Of a stretch of DNA of 43,789 bases, positions 25,394 through 33,992 are shown one piece after another. The first letter of the stretch is position 1. Each line of letters begins with the position of its first letter. This DNA comes from Winogradskyella sp. UBA3174 (GTDB lineage Bacteria; Bacteroidota; Bacteroidia; Flavobacteriales; Flavobacteriaceae), in contig NZ_DEXW01000060.1 of NCBI RefSeq assembly GCF_002364335.1, positions 61,811 through 105,599 of the forward strand, read 5' to 3'. The translations under genes were made by a program, and so were the position numbers. The notes beneath the pieces are model-generated. The model saw only the letters and a program-made list of their open reading frames with translations. It was not told the origin of the DNA and did no database searches.

Positions 25394-26932
25394 TTATTTG
25401 ATTTTGTTACCATCTTTATCGAAAAAATGGTATTCAAGATATGTGTAAGCATCTCTAGGTAAAACTTTTACCCATTTTTTGTGTTCAAAAAACCATTTTG
25501 AACGTGGTGATGGAAACCCTTTGGTTAAAAAGGCTGCTATAAAAGGATGTGTATTTAATGTTATCTTTTTATAGTCTTTTTTGAAGATTCGGTCTATTTC
25601 TTGATTAATGCGTTCCACCACTTTAATTGGTGCTTCGATTTCATCTCCAAGAACATTAGGATTATCTTCTTTTGTTTTTATATTGCGTTCTGGCCTAACG
25701 CGTTGTCTGGTTATTTGCACTAAACCAAACTTACTCGGCGGCAATATTTTGTGTTTTGCTTTGTCGTCTTTCATCTCATCTCTAAGATAATTGTAAAGCT
25801 TTTTTCTATTTTCAGCGCGTCCCATATCTATGAAATCAATAACAATAATGCCTCCCATATCACGTAAACGCAATTGTCTGGCAATTTCTTGAGCTGATAT
25901 CATATTAACTTCTAAAGCCGTATCTTCTTGGTTTTTCTCTTTATTAGAGCGATTACCACTATTTACATCTACAACATGAAGTGCTTCGGTATGTTCTATA
26001 ACCAAATAAGCTCCTCGTGCCATAGACACTGTACGACCAAATGATGTTTTAATTTGGCGTTCTATGCCAAATTTTTCGAAAATAGGACCATTTTTATAGT
26101 GCTTTACTATAGACTCCTTGTTTGGTGCAATTTGTTGCACATAATCTTTTACTTGTATGTACATTTCTTCATCATCCACTACAATACCAGAGAATGAATC
26201 ATTAAAAATATCCCTTAAAATAGAGGATGCTTTATTCATTTCTCCCAATACTTTAGTTGGGTGGTGTGCTTTGTACAATTTTTTACACATTGCTGTCCAT
26301 CGACCCAGCAAATTCTGTAAATCACTATCTAGCTCGGCAACTTTCTTGCCTTCTGCTACAGTACGAATAATAACACCAAATCCTTTAGGTGTGATACTTT
26401 TAACTAGTCTTTTTAAACGGTCTTTTTCTTCTTGCGATTCAATTTTTTGAGAAATTGAAATACGATTAGAAAAAGGTACCAAAACTATGTATCTACCAGC
26501 AATAGACAATTCTGAACTGATGCGTGGTCCTTTTGTCGAAATAGGCTCTTTTACTACTTGTACTAAAATAGATTGATTAGATTTTATCGCATTTGCAATT
26601 TTGCCATGCTTATCTAAATCTTTTTCTAAAGGAAAGTCTTTGAGATTGTAATCTCTTAATTTCCCTGTGCTTACACGCTTAATGAATTTTATAAGTGAAG
26701 GTAATTGAGGACCAAGATCATGATAGTGTAAAAAACCATCTTTCTCATACCCTACGTTAACAAACGCAGCGTTTAGTCCTGGCATAACTTTACGTATTTT
26801 GGCAATAAATATATCACCAACCGCAAAGTCATTATCATCTTCATCTTTGTGTAATTCAATAAGTTTTCCATCTTTTAATAAGGCAAAATCAACAATATCT
26901 GAACTCGATCTTACGATTAATTCTTTGTTCAT
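25394..26932 (-). CDS. rng: Ribonuclease E/G family protein
   Basis: A 512-residue RNase G-type enzyme. An N-terminal S1 RNA-binding part (about residues 38-125: VGDIFIAKIRKVMPGLNAAFVNVGYEKDGFLH-like stretch) is followed by the catalytic domain with metal-binding DVNSGNRS near residue 322 and IIVIDFIDM near residue 362, then LGLVQITRQRVRP-like FGLVQITRQRVRP. It lacks the long C-terminal scaffold of RNase E. The enzyme cuts AU-rich single-stranded RNA in rRNA and mRNA processing. It follows hup and the bTHX gene on the same strand. Confidence 0.95.
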   Translation of the reverse strand: MNKELIVRSSSDIVDFALLKDGKLIELHKDEDDNDFAVGDIFIAKIRKVMPGLNAAFVNVGYEKDGFLHYHDLGPQLPSLIKFIKRVSTGKLRDYNLKDFPLEKDLDKHGKIANAIKSNQSILVQVVKEPISTKGPRISSELSIAGRYIVLVPFSNRISISQKIESQEEKDRLKRLVKSITPKGFGVIIRTVAEGKKVAELDSDLQNLLGRWTAMCKKLYKAHHPTKVLGEMNKASSILRDIFNDSFSGIVVDDEEMYIQVKDYVQQIAPNKESIVKHYKNGPIFEKFGIERQIKTSFGRTVSMARGAYLVIEHTEALHVVDVNSGNRSNKEKNQEDTALEVNMISAQEIARQLRLRDMGGIIVIDFIDMGRAENRKKLYNYLRDEMKDDKAKHKILPPSKFGLVQITRQRVRPERNIKTKEDNPNVLGDEIEAPIKVVERINQEIDRIFKKDYKKITLNTHPFIAAFLTKGFPSPRSKWFFEHKKWVKVLPRDAYTYLEYHFFDKDGNKIK

Positions 26933-27075
26933 GATGTTAATTTATATCTAGCTCTTCATTGAGTTAGATGGATTTTACTAAATTATTTGACACAGGATGT
27001 AGTATCCAACAAATCTAGGAGTACTCTATTAAATACACCTGACTCTATATCAAAGAACGTTGTTATAAAACTGAA

Positions 27076-27100
27076 AAAAGTAGCTTTAAAAACTACTTTT
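27076..27100 (-). terminator. Hairpin after the bTHX gene
   Basis: AAAAGTAG pairs with CTACTTTT around a 9-base A/T centre, with a T run on the minus strand after the stem. It separates the small ribosomal gene from rng, though some read-through is plausible. Confidence 0.6.
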
Positions 27101-27106
27101 AACAAT

Positions 27107-27196
27107 TTATTTTTTCTTGTGACGATTAGCGCGTCTACGTTTCTTACGCTTGTGCGTCGCTACCTTGTGTCTTTTTCTTTTCTTACCACTTGGCAT
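27107..27196 (-). CDS. Small-subunit ribosomal protein bTHX
   Basis: A 29-codon gene starting MPSGKKRKRHKVATHKRKKR and continuing RRANRHKKK: almost entirely Lys, Arg and His. This is the tiny basic protein found in the head of the 30S subunit of Thermus and known from Bacteroidota as THX. It fills a cavity between rRNA helices and stabilises the subunit. It lies between hup and rng on the minus strand, with a hairpin after it. Short basic reading frames can be chance, but the sequence match to the family is strong. Confidence 0.9.
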   Translation of the reverse strand: MPSGKKRKRHKVATHKRKKRRRANRHKKK

Positions 27197-27237
27197 AATA
27201 AATAATTCTTTTTAATTAATATTTTGTTTAAATGCTT

Positions 27238-27528
27238 TTAGTTTACTTCAACATTAGTTTTTACTCCTTCTAAAAATACTTTAGCTGGTTTAAAAGCTGG
27301 TATGTTGTGTGCTGGTATTTTTATTGTAGTATTTTTTGAAATATTACGACCAGTTTTTTCTGCTCTTGTTTTAATAATGAAACTTCCAAAACCTCTTAAA
27401 TATACGTTATCTCCGCTCTCTAAAGATGTTTTTACTTCTTCCATAAAGGTTTCAACTGTAGCTTGTACATCACCTTTTTCAATACCTAATTTATCTGATA
27501 TTTTTGCTACCAAATCAGCTTTTGTCAT
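27238..27528 (-). CDS. hup: HU-family DNA-binding protein
   Basis: A 96-residue histone-like protein: MTKADLVAKISDKLGI, FMEEVKTSLESGDNVYLRGFGSF, the DNA-contacting arm RAEKTGRNISKNTTIKIPAHNIPAFKPAK. It bends and compacts DNA as a dimer. It is divergent from mutY, with separate promoter boxes for each in the 135-base gap. Confidence 0.94.
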   Translation of the reverse strand: MTKADLVAKISDKLGIEKGDVQATVETFMEEVKTSLESGDNVYLRGFGSFIIKTRAEKTGRNISKNTTIKIPAHNIPAFKPAKVFLEGVKTNVEVN

Positions 27529-27568
27529 TGTTATTAGTTTTAGGGGTTACTATTAATTCTAAGGGATG

Positions 27569-27576
27569 CAAATATA
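27569..27576 (-). promoter_or_regulatory. -7 promoter box for hup
   Basis: The minus strand reads TATATTTG, an exact TAnnTTTG match, about 40 bases upstream of the hup ATG. Confidence 0.55.
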
Positions 27577-27634
27577 GGTAATTTAATTTCAATATTTCTA
27601 GCGTAATTAATTAAAATTTAAGATGATAAAGATT

Positions 27635-27642
27635 TAATTTTG
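27635..27642 (+). promoter_or_regulatory. -7 promoter box for mutY
   Basis: TAATTTTG is an exact TAnnTTTG match. It overlaps an upstream in-frame TTG, so that TTG cannot lie on the mRNA, and the ATG at 27664 is the likely start. Confidence 0.55.
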
Positions 27643-27663
27643 TCTAAACTTTTAAAAAAGTTA

Positions 27664-28713
27664 ATGGATTTCTCAAAAGAACTAATCACTTGGTATTCAG
27701 ATAATAAACGAGACCTGCCTTGGAGGCGAACCAAGAATCCATATTATATATGGCTTTCTGAAATTATTTTACAGCAAACTCAAGTTAAACAAGGTTTACC
27801 GTATTACGAGGCTTTTATCACTACCTATCCCAAAATCCAAGATTTAGCTGATGCTAATGAAGAATCTGTTTTAAAACTATGGCAAGGCTTAGGTTATTAC
27901 TCTAGAGCTCGTAACCTACATGGTACTGCAAAGCATGTTATGTCTGAGCTTAATGGTGTTTTTCCTAATAACTATAAGGATTTAATTAAGTTAAAAGGTG
28001 TTGGAGATTATACAGCTAGTGCTATTGCTTCTATTGCTTTTGGTGAAGTTGCAGCTGTTGTAGATGGTAATGTTTACCGTGTATTATCCCGTTACTTTGG
28101 TATTGACACACCTATAAATTCTACTAAAGGCATAAAGGAGTTTAAAGAATTGGCTACTTCTTTAATTGATACTAAAGCGCCTGCAACTTTCAATCAAGCG
28201 ATAATGGAATTTGGAGCTACGCAATGTAAACCTAAGAATCCCTACTGCATTGTATGCCCACTTAATAAGAGTTGCAAATCACTTCAAAACAACTTAGTTA
28301 CCCAACTGCCTGTAAAATTGAAGAAAACAAAGGTTACTACTAAGTATTTCAACTTTCTAGTTTGTGTAGATAGCCATAAAAATATACTTTTTGAAAAGCG
28401 GACTAGTAAAGGTATTTGGCAAAATTTATATCAATTCCCTTTGGTTGAATCTTCTAAAAGTTTAGCTATAGACGAGTTTCATCTTTTAGATTTAGATGCT
28501 ACTATTTTAAAAGACAATAAATTTGAGTATTCACTTTATAAAGAAACGGATAAAGTTCATAAACTATCGCATCAGCACCTGCATACTAAATTCTGGATCA
28601 TACAGATTGATAAGTTACCCAAAGAAGCTATTCAAATAGAAAATATTAAAAACTATCCTACACCAGTGTTAATGAGTGATTTTATTAACGAATTTAATTT
28701 TGGAAATTTATAG
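27664..28713 (+). CDS. mutY: A/G-specific adenine glycosylase
   Basis: A 349-residue DNA glycosylase that removes adenine paired with 8-oxoguanine. The helix-hairpin-helix LKGVGDYTASAIASIAFG with the catalytic Asp in AAVVDGNVYRVLSR, the iron-sulfur ligands in the pattern C-x6-C-x2-C-x5-C (CKPKNPYCIVCPLNKSC), and a C-terminal NUDIX-like domain that recognises the oxidised base (GIWQNLYQFPLVE) are all present. The start follows from the promoter box position. It is the first gene of the mutY-ssb-gldE-gldD group, a common order in Flavobacteriaceae. Confidence 0.95.
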   Translation: MDFSKELITWYSDNKRDLPWRRTKNPYYIWLSEIILQQTQVKQGLPYYEAFITTYPKIQDLADANEESVLKLWQGLGYYSRARNLHGTAKHVMSELNGVFPNNYKDLIKLKGVGDYTASAIASIAFGEVAAVVDGNVYRVLSRYFGIDTPINSTKGIKEFKELATSLIDTKAPATFNQAIMEFGATQCKPKNPYCIVCPLNKSCKSLQNNLVTQLPVKLKKTKVTTKYFNFLVCVDSHKNILFEKRTSKGIWQNLYQFPLVESSKSLAIDEFHLLDLDATILKDNKFEYSLYKETDKVHKLSHQHLHTKFWIIQIDKLPKEAIQIENIKNYPTPVLMSDFINEFNFGNL

Positions 28714-28714
28714 G

Positions 28715-28749
28715 AATCACATTTTTTTATTACTTTTAAAGTAGTGATT
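28715..28749 (+). terminator. Possible hairpin after mutY
   Basis: Outer arms AATCAC / GTGATT enclose a T run and the small palindrome TACTTT-T-AAAGTA. It could end mutY transcription but lacks a T tail, so this is weak. Confidence 0.3.
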
Positions 28750-28758
28750 ATAAAACTG

Positions 28759-28766
28759 TAACTTTA
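28759..28766 (+). promoter_or_regulatory. -7-like promoter box for ssb
   Basis: TAACTTTA, one base off TAnnTTTG, lies 20 bases before the ssb ATG. Confidence 0.35.
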
Positions 28767-28786
28767 CAGATTAAAATAAGATTATT

Positions 28787-29233
28787 ATGTCAGGAACATT
28801 AAATAAAGTAATGCTAATTGGGCACTTGGGAGATGAAGTTAAAATGCATTATTTTGATGATAAGAACTGTGTTGGTAGATTCCCTTTAGCAACCAACGAA
28901 ACTTACACAAGTAAACAAACTAACGAGAAAGTTTCTAATACAGAATGGCATAATATTGTTGTTAGAAATAAAGCTGCTGAAATATGTGAAAAATACCTCA
29001 CAAAAGGTGATAAAGTATATATAGAAGGCCGTATTAAAACTAGAAAATGGACTGATGATAAAGGTATGGAGCGCTATTCTACAGAAATTCAATGTACAGA
29101 TTTTACGTTCTTAACCAATAAAAATGATCAACAACCAGCACCACAATCACAAACACCAAATACTACTTCTCAACCACAGCAGGCTATACAGAATAATGCA
29201 GAGCCAGATGGGAATGATGATTTACCATTCTAA
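28787..29233 (+). CDS. ssb: Single-stranded DNA-binding protein
   Basis: A 148-residue SSB. The N-terminal OB fold has LNKVMLIGHLGDEVKMHYF, GRFPLATNETY, EWHNIVVRNKAAE and KGDKVYIEGRIKTRKW. A Gln/Pro-rich flexible linker and the acidic tip DGNDDLPF follow, which is how SSB docks its partners. Placed between mutY and gldE, it supports the repair grouping. Confidence 0.96.
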   Translation: MSGTLNKVMLIGHLGDEVKMHYFDDKNCVGRFPLATNETYTSKQTNEKVSNTEWHNIVVRNKAAEICEKYLTKGDKVYIEGRIKTRKWTDDKGMERYSTEIQCTDFTFLTNKNDQQPAPQSQTPNTTSQPQQAIQNNAEPDGNDDLPF

Positions 29234-29254
29234 ATAATTAAATCTAACATAATA

Positions 29255-30577
29255 TTGGACCCAGAACCCACGGTTTTAGCTTTAAATTTATTAGTAGTCA
29301 ACACGTCTTTCATAACAAGTATTGTACTCCTTATTATACTACTTGTCTGTTCCGGCTTAATTTCTGGTGCTGAAGTCGCATTATTCTCTTTAACTAAATC
29401 TGATATTGACGAAGGAATAGAAAATAAATCTATAGCGCTTCAAATCATAGCTAAGCTTTTAGCACGACCTAAAAAATTATTAGCTACCATATTAATTGCA
29501 AATAATTTTATAAATATTGCAGTTGTGTTGTTATTTGCTTTCATAGGTGAAACTATTTTTGATGGTGTTTCTAATGCTCTACTCCGATTTCTATTAGAGG
29601 TCGTATCTGCAACTTTCTTAATATTACTCTTTGGAGAAATTATACCCAAAATTTACGCTAGTAGAAATAGCGTAAAGTTTTCGTCTTTAATGTCAAGACC
29701 TTTAAAGGTTTTAGACTTTTTACTTTCTCCCTTAAGCTTACCAATGCGTTTTGTTACCATTAAAATTCATAGTACTTTCGGTAAGCAACGTTCTAATCTT
29801 AGTGTAGATCAGCTATCTCAAGCCTTGAAACTCACCAATAATGAAGACACTACTCAAGAAGAACAAAAACTACTACAAGGTATCGTTTCATTTGGAAATA
29901 CAGACACCAAACAAGTTATGCGACCTAGAATGGATTTGTTTGCGATAAATATTGATACGCCTTTTGAAAAAATTATAGCAGAAATTATACATAACGGTTA
30001 TTCTAGAATACCTGTATACGAAGACAATATAGATGCTATTAAAGGGGTCTTATACGTTAAAGATTTATTACCACACCTAAATAAAAAGACGTTTAACTGG
30101 ACAACGCTTTTGCGCGAACCTTTCTTTGTACCAGAAAATAAGAAATTAGATGATTTAATGGTAGAATTTCAGACTAGGAAAGTGCATTTAGCTGTTGTTG
30201 TTGATGAATATGGTGGTACATCTGGATTAGTCTCTTTAGAAGACATCATCGAAGAAATTGTTGGAGATATTAGTGACGAATATGATGATGATGATTTAGT
30301 ATATACTAAAATTGATGATTGTAATTATAGTTTTGAAGGAAAAACACCTTTAAAAGATATTTATAAAATTGTTGGCATAGATGAAGATGTTGAAGATTTT
30401 GAAACTAGAAAAGGTGAGGCTGAAACACTTGCAGGCTTTGTTTTAGAGATTTCAGGAGGTTTTCCTCGAATAGGAAGTAAAATACATTTCAAAAATTACG
30501 TTTTTACTGTAGAGGCTTTGGAACGCAAACGCCTTAAACAAATTAGATTGACACTTTTAGGCAAAACAAAAGAATGA
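29255..30577 (+). CDS. gldE: Gliding motility-associated protein GldE (CNNM/CBS domain membrane protein)
   Basis: A 440-residue inner-membrane protein beginning at a TTG (MDPEPTVLAL). An N-terminal DUF21/CNNM membrane domain (about residues 15-200, four hydrophobic segments, SGAEVALFSLTKSD) is followed by a CBS pair (residues about 210-335: VMRPRMDLFAINID, YSRIPVYEDN, LAVVVDEYGGTSGLVSLEDIIEEIVGDI) and a CorC-type C-terminal domain. In Flavobacterium johnsoniae, GldE works with GldD in gliding motility, which is linked to type IX secretion. The gene overlaps gldD by 4 bases. Confidence 0.92.
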   Translation: MDPEPTVLALNLLVVNTSFITSIVLLIILLVCSGLISGAEVALFSLTKSDIDEGIENKSIALQIIAKLLARPKKLLATILIANNFINIAVVLLFAFIGETIFDGVSNALLRFLLEVVSATFLILLFGEIIPKIYASRNSVKFSSLMSRPLKVLDFLLSPLSLPMRFVTIKIHSTFGKQRSNLSVDQLSQALKLTNNEDTTQEEQKLLQGIVSFGNTDTKQVMRPRMDLFAINIDTPFEKIIAEIIHNGYSRIPVYEDNIDAIKGVLYVKDLLPHLNKKTFNWTTLLREPFFVPENKKLDDLMVEFQTRKVHLAVVVDEYGGTSGLVSLEDIIEEIVGDISDEYDDDDLVYTKIDDCNYSFEGKTPLKDIYKIVGIDEDVEDFETRKGEAETLAGFVLEISGGFPRIGSKIHFKNYVFTVEALERKRLKQIRLTLLGKTKE

Positions 30578-31140
30578 AAAAAGTAATACTACCTATATTT
30601 TGTGCGATAATGCTAAGTTGTAATGACGAGACATTACCCAAACCAAAAGCATATTTGCGCTTAGAGTATCCTACGGCTACGTACAATAAAACAAACACTC
30701 CGCTTCCTTTCTCTTTTGAAAAGAACGACTTATCAAAACAGATATCATCTATTAAATTATCTGGCACTAGTAAAGGTATAGATATAAATTATCCCTCATT
30801 AAAAGCAACTATATATCTCACTTATAAAGAAGTTAAAAATGGTAATTTAGATAGTCTTTTACGTGATTCTCAGAACTTAACGCAAAAGCATAATGTAAAG
30901 GCAGATGAAATAGCTAGCAACTTCTTTGAAAACCCAAAAGAAAAGGTATTTGGTATGTTTTATGAAGTTGGAGGGAACGCAGCCTCACAATCTCAGTTCT
31001 ACGTTACAGACAGCATCAATCACTTTCTTAGTGGTTCTTTGTACTTTTATGTGAAACCAAATTATGATTCTATCTATCCTGCTTCAGAGTATCTTAAAAA
31101 GGATATTAAAAAGATTATGGAAACTGTAAGTTGGCAATAA
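30574..31140 (+). CDS. gldD: Gliding motility lipoprotein GldD
   Basis: A 188-residue lipoprotein with signal KKVILPIFCAIMLSC (Cys16) and the family's PKPKAYLRLEYP, FSFEKND and FGMFYEVGGNAASQSQFYVTDS segments. It ends with YVKPNYDSIYPASEYLKKDI. GldD is needed for gliding in F. johnsoniae. The ATG overlaps the gldE stop (ATGA), so the two are translated together. A perfect palindromic terminator follows. Confidence 0.94.
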   Translation: MKKVILPIFCAIMLSCNDETLPKPKAYLRLEYPTATYNKTNTPLPFSFEKNDLSKQISSIKLSGTSKGIDINYPSLKATIYLTYKEVKNGNLDSLLRDSQNLTQKHNVKADEIASNFFENPKEKVFGMFYEVGGNAASQSQFYVTDSINHFLSGSLYFYVKPNYDSIYPASEYLKKDIKKIMETVSWQ

Positions 31141-31157
31141 AAACGGATTTATTAAAC

Positions 31158-31191
31158 ATAAAAAGAGCAGCCAATTGGCTGCTCTTTTTAT
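31158..31191. terminator. Bidirectional terminator between gldD and TonB receptor gene
   Basis: A perfect 34-base palindrome (arms of 17; core GAGCAGCCAATTGGCTGCTC) is flanked by A and T runs. Genes converge on it. Confidence 0.9.
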
Positions 31192-31210
31192 ATATAAAAT
31201 CTAAGTTAGA

Positions 31211-33829
31211 TTAGAAGTTGTAACGTAAACTTGCGTTAAACGTTCTTCCAAGACCTAAGTATGTACCAAATGCATTTGTTTGGCTAATATAAGCTGAGTT
31301 AAATACGTTATAAACGTTAGCTCTAAACGTTAATGGATTATCACCTAAAGTAAATTTATAAGTTAAACCTGCATCAGCTAAAGTGTAAGCTGACAATCTT
31401 TTAGATTCAAAATTTTGCCCAGCAAAAGCAGCATCAATAGCTTCTTCAACATCTACAAACTCATAAAGGTCTGTATATAGGTTGTAATCCATATCTATAC
31501 TTAAACCTTCACAAATATCAGCTCTAAAACCAACACCAAATGATGTTTGTGGAGCATTACCAACTTTAACATCTGTTAAGTTTAATGTTCCGTTCTCTAC
31601 TATAAATTCACCTGTATCATCATTCTGAAGATTAAATGGAGTCTCATTATCGTACTTCCAATTTCCAATAGAACCATATCCTTTTAAACTCCAGGCTCTA
31701 GAGTCTGGGCGGTACTCAACGTCAAATTCTACACCAGTGTGTATTTGTGTTACATCATTAAATCTATAGATACCAAATTCATCTAATGGAAGGTTAGTTC
31801 CAAAACTTAAGAATCTATTTCCCCATTGTGTATGGTACACATCTACATTTACTTTAAGATTATTGTTTTTGAAACGGTAACCGGCTTCAAGACCAGTAAC
31901 TTCTTCGTTTTCAACCTCTGGTTCTACCAATGCGTTTGAATAACGAATGTTAGCAAAAACATTATCTAAGAATGGCTGACGAGAAAAGAAACCTGCATTT
32001 GCAAAGATAGTATGGTTATCATTTAATTCATATCCAACACCACCTTTTGCTTGATATCCTATTTTATTTAATTTATCAGATTTACCTAAACCATCACCAA
32101 CACCTGATAAACGTCCTTCTCTCTGATAAGATTGTGTAGATACAGCCCCTTGAACAAATAATGAAAGACCATCCTTAGCGTATTCTGCTTGACCAAAACC
32201 ACCTAAATAGTTAATGTTTTCAGAGTAATCTCTGTCATATCTTTGACCTTCATCAGCATAATCAAATAATGCAGACCATGGATTAGCTTCAAAAGTTTCG
32301 CTGATTACGTAATCATCAGGACGATCTGTCCTAAAGTTATCTTCATAACCATTAAGACCAAATGTTTCGTTTAATTGTCTAAAGTGATCACCTCTGTATA
32401 AACGCATATCGAAACCTACATTAAAATCCCAATTTTCATTAGCTTCATAACTTAAGCTAGAAAGTATACCGTACCAGTTATGATTATTTACAGAAGATCT
32501 TCTTAAATAAGAATCACCAAAATTACCATTTCCATTAGCATCTGCAGAAGCGATATTATTAATTTCTATAGCATCGAAATTAATTTCTTGAGCGTCTAAA
32601 GCGAATTCGTCTCCTGTGATATCTTCATTTCTTACACGACCTCTACCTAAGTTACCTGTTCCACCTCCACGTCCCCATGATGCGTATAGTACTGTAGATA
32701 AATCTAATTTGTCACTAATCTCAAAATCCCAGTTTAAATTCATTACTGGTTTGTGATAATAGTTACGTCTTTCTGTAAAACGCTCACCTTCATAAAAACC
32801 AGTGTTAGCATTAGCTTTCTCACCGTACGTTTCATAAAACTCAACGTCTTGTGAAAAGTTTTGATCGTGCCATTGTGGCGCACCAGTTAATAAGAAGTTA
32901 AATGAATTTTTTTCGTTTGGCTTATAACCTACAGCAAACATATAGTTTTGTCCTTGTCCTGCTGTACCTATAGCATACTTTCTGTGTGCTTGCCAGTGAT
33001 CAACTAATACTGAAAAAGCCCAACCTTTATCACTCAAACCTGAATCATAACTAATCGTACTTTTTGCATAACTATCGTTACCTGCTAAAAATCTTACGAA
33101 ACCTCCCTTTTGTTTTTCTGTAGTTTTAGATACAATATTTACTGTACCACCTACAGAAGAAATAGCAAGTTTAGAAGACCCTAAACCTCTTTGTATTTGA
33201 ACTGCATTTGCAACGTCTGACATACCTGACCAGTTAGACCAGTACATTCTTCCGTCTTCCATACCATTAATTGGCTGTCCGTTTAATAAATAAGCTGTGT
33301 TAGTTTGGTCAAAACCTCTTAAGAAAATTTGACTATCACCAAAACCACCTGCTTGGTTAGAAACATACACAGAAGGCGTATTCTTCATTGCTTCACCAAA
33401 CTCAACGTTACCAGAAGCCTTAAGCTGAATATCTCTACCACTAATTGTAGATACTGCAACTGGAGTCTTTCTGCTTGAAGCTAAATCAATAATACCAGAA
33501 CCTACAATTACGATTTCTTCTAGTGAATTGTCTAAATCTAAAACAACAGTACCTAAATCAGTAGTACCATTAAACTTTAATTCTTTCGTAGAAAAACCTA
33601 CATAAGAAATAACTATAACACCTGAGTTAGACGTTGAAGTAATTGAGAAATTACCATCCATGTCAGTTGTTACGCCATTAGTTGTTCCCTTTACTAAAAT
33701 ACTAGCACCAGGAAGTGACGCTCTTAACTCTGCATCTATTACTTTACCTGTAACAGTTGTTTGAGAAAATGCAACTGTAGTGAATAACATCAATACAGCT
33801 ACAAATAAAAATTGGTTAAATTTTTTCAT
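31211..33829 (-). CDS. TonB-dependent receptor with carboxypeptidase-like N-terminal domain
   Basis: An 872-residue outer-membrane protein. The signal peptide MKKFNQFLFVAVLMLFTTVA is followed by a CarboxypepD_reg-like domain (TGKVIDAELRASLPGASILVKGT, DGNFSITS, ISYVGFSTKEL), a TonB-box region (LEEIVIVGSG), a plug (FLRGFDQTNTAYLLNGQPING, VQIQRGLGSSKLA, GGTVNIVSKT), and a long barrel ending LGRTFNASLRYNF. No SusD-like partner lies next to it, so a polysaccharide system is not indicated. The ligand is unknown. Confidence 0.93.
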   Translation of the reverse strand: MKKFNQFLFVAVLMLFTTVAFSQTTVTGKVIDAELRASLPGASILVKGTTNGVTTDMDGNFSITSTSNSGVIVISYVGFSTKELKFNGTTDLGTVVLDLDNSLEEIVIVGSGIIDLASSRKTPVAVSTISGRDIQLKASGNVEFGEAMKNTPSVYVSNQAGGFGDSQIFLRGFDQTNTAYLLNGQPINGMEDGRMYWSNWSGMSDVANAVQIQRGLGSSKLAISSVGGTVNIVSKTTEKQKGGFVRFLAGNDSYAKSTISYDSGLSDKGWAFSVLVDHWQAHRKYAIGTAGQGQNYMFAVGYKPNEKNSFNFLLTGAPQWHDQNFSQDVEFYETYGEKANANTGFYEGERFTERRNYYHKPVMNLNWDFEISDKLDLSTVLYASWGRGGGTGNLGRGRVRNEDITGDEFALDAQEINFDAIEINNIASADANGNGNFGDSYLRRSSVNNHNWYGILSSLSYEANENWDFNVGFDMRLYRGDHFRQLNETFGLNGYEDNFRTDRPDDYVISETFEANPWSALFDYADEGQRYDRDYSENINYLGGFGQAEYAKDGLSLFVQGAVSTQSYQREGRLSGVGDGLGKSDKLNKIGYQAKGGVGYELNDNHTIFANAGFFSRQPFLDNVFANIRYSNALVEPEVENEEVTGLEAGYRFKNNNLKVNVDVYHTQWGNRFLSFGTNLPLDEFGIYRFNDVTQIHTGVEFDVEYRPDSRAWSLKGYGSIGNWKYDNETPFNLQNDDTGEFIVENGTLNLTDVKVGNAPQTSFGVGFRADICEGLSIDMDYNLYTDLYEFVDVEEAIDAAFAGQNFESKRLSAYTLADAGLTYKFTLGDNPLTFRANVYNVFNSAYISQTNAFGTYLGLGRTFNASLRYNF

Positions 33830-33864
33830 ATAAAATATTAATTAATTGATTTTATTAATTAGCG

Positions 33865-33872
33865 CAAAATTA
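33865..33872 (-). promoter_or_regulatory. -7 promoter box for the TonB receptor gene
   Basis: The minus strand reads TAATTTTG, an exact TAnnTTTG match, 35 bases upstream of the ATG. Confidence 0.55.
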
Positions 33873-33992
33873 CACATAACTAAGGTTCTAACATTATGTA
33901 AATGTTAAGAATTTTAACATATCAAAGTTAATTATATATTCTATAAGTTTTATTTATGCGTTCTTAAATTTTCAGAAACTTTTTAACAATTA

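Noticed and set aside
31211..33829. SusC-type glycan transporter in a polysaccharide locus
   Set aside because: No SusD-like gene or carbohydrate-active enzymes nearby; the neighbours are gldD and pgi.
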